From Echinococcus granulosus (lineage: Eukaryota; Platyhelminthes; Cestoda; Cyclophyllidea; Taeniidae), in contig NW_020170543.1 in assembly GCF_000524195.1 (NCBI RefSeq), positions 13,335-77,334 of the forward strand: a stretch of 64,000 nt of DNA, in the 5' to 3' direction. Shown here piece by piece: positions 63,801 through 64,000 of this stretch. Position 1 is the first letter of the stretch, and every line of letters starts with the position of its first letter. The notes beneath the pieces are model-generated. The model was not told the origin of the DNA, ran no database searches, and saw nothing but the letters and a program-made list of their open reading frames with translations. The translations under genes and the position numbers were made by a program.

Positions 63801-64000
63801 TGTTAGGAAAAATTAGTTTGTCATAGCAATTACTTCAATACAAACATTTTAAGGCATTATTAACCCGTGTACGAACTTGCTTGATTGCTTTACATACTAA
63901 AACTTCACACTTGATCGGTCATTTCATGCTGCGAATTGTTTGAATGTCGAATGATGGTGATCCAAATTATTCCTTATATTCGTGTTTAGTGTGGAACCTG
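60876..64000. other. Cadherin intron or non-coding sequence to right edge
   Basis: The last recognised exon ends with a GTATTT donor in phase 2, halfway through an EGF-like domain, so the gene must continue. In these 3.1 kb I found no acceptor in the right phase followed by the second half of the EGF. The open frames at 62409-62657 and 63264-63572 do not fit. Confidence 0.5.

Overview
The window is animal nuclear DNA: spliced genes with canonical GT-AG introns, long AT-leaning non-coding stretches, dispersed repeats and two 100-N scaffold gaps. The gene set (ELAV-like, TESK, FOXJ1, MRPL21, SAP18, a large cadherin) is metazoan. Introns of 30-40 bases, splice acceptors a few bases before start codons (as expected with spliced-leader trans-splicing) and terminal-repeat mini-retrotransposons (a class reported from tapeworms) suggest a parasitic flatworm, probably a cestode. 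The organism assignment is inference; the exon chains below were assembled by hand from matching splice phases and are directly visible.

Layout. (1) 1-9000, minus: an ELAV-family RNA-binding protein with RRM1, RRM2 and an unusually long hinge; its 3' end (expected RRM3) runs off the left edge. (2) 9000-21600: no recognised gene; it holds repeat copies and two TRIM-like elements. (3) 21615-30472, plus: a complete eight-exon TESK-type kinase with DLG in place of DFG and a glycine-rich insert. (4) 30.5-37.3 kb: non-coding, with three solo terminal repeats. (5) 37285-40363, minus: complete FOXJ1, the ciliogenesis regulator. (6) 42048-42820, plus: mitochondrial ribosomal protein L21, split by introns of 33-40 bases. 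(7) 42959-43932, minus: SAP18, tail-to-tail with MRPL21; each gene's likely poly(A) signal lies in or beside the other's 3' end. (8) 44788 to the right edge, plus: a giant cadherin; 27 exons and 2009 codons are visible, from signal peptide through about 15 cadherin-repeat ends, an 18-base microexon, a membrane-proximal domain and the first half of an EGF-like domain. LamG, transmembrane and cytoplasmic parts would lie beyond the window.

The genes are not an operon or a pathway. FOXJ1/MRPL21 and SAP18/cadherin are divergent pairs and MRPL21/SAP18 is a convergent pair. The most interesting non-gene discovery is a family of about 1 kb elements with direct terminal repeats, a primer-binding-like site and a polypurine tract, carrying a short reading frame shared by all three copies. 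The most interesting protein features are the kinase insert with altered DFG motif and the cadherin's mixture of intact and degenerate calcium-binding linkers.
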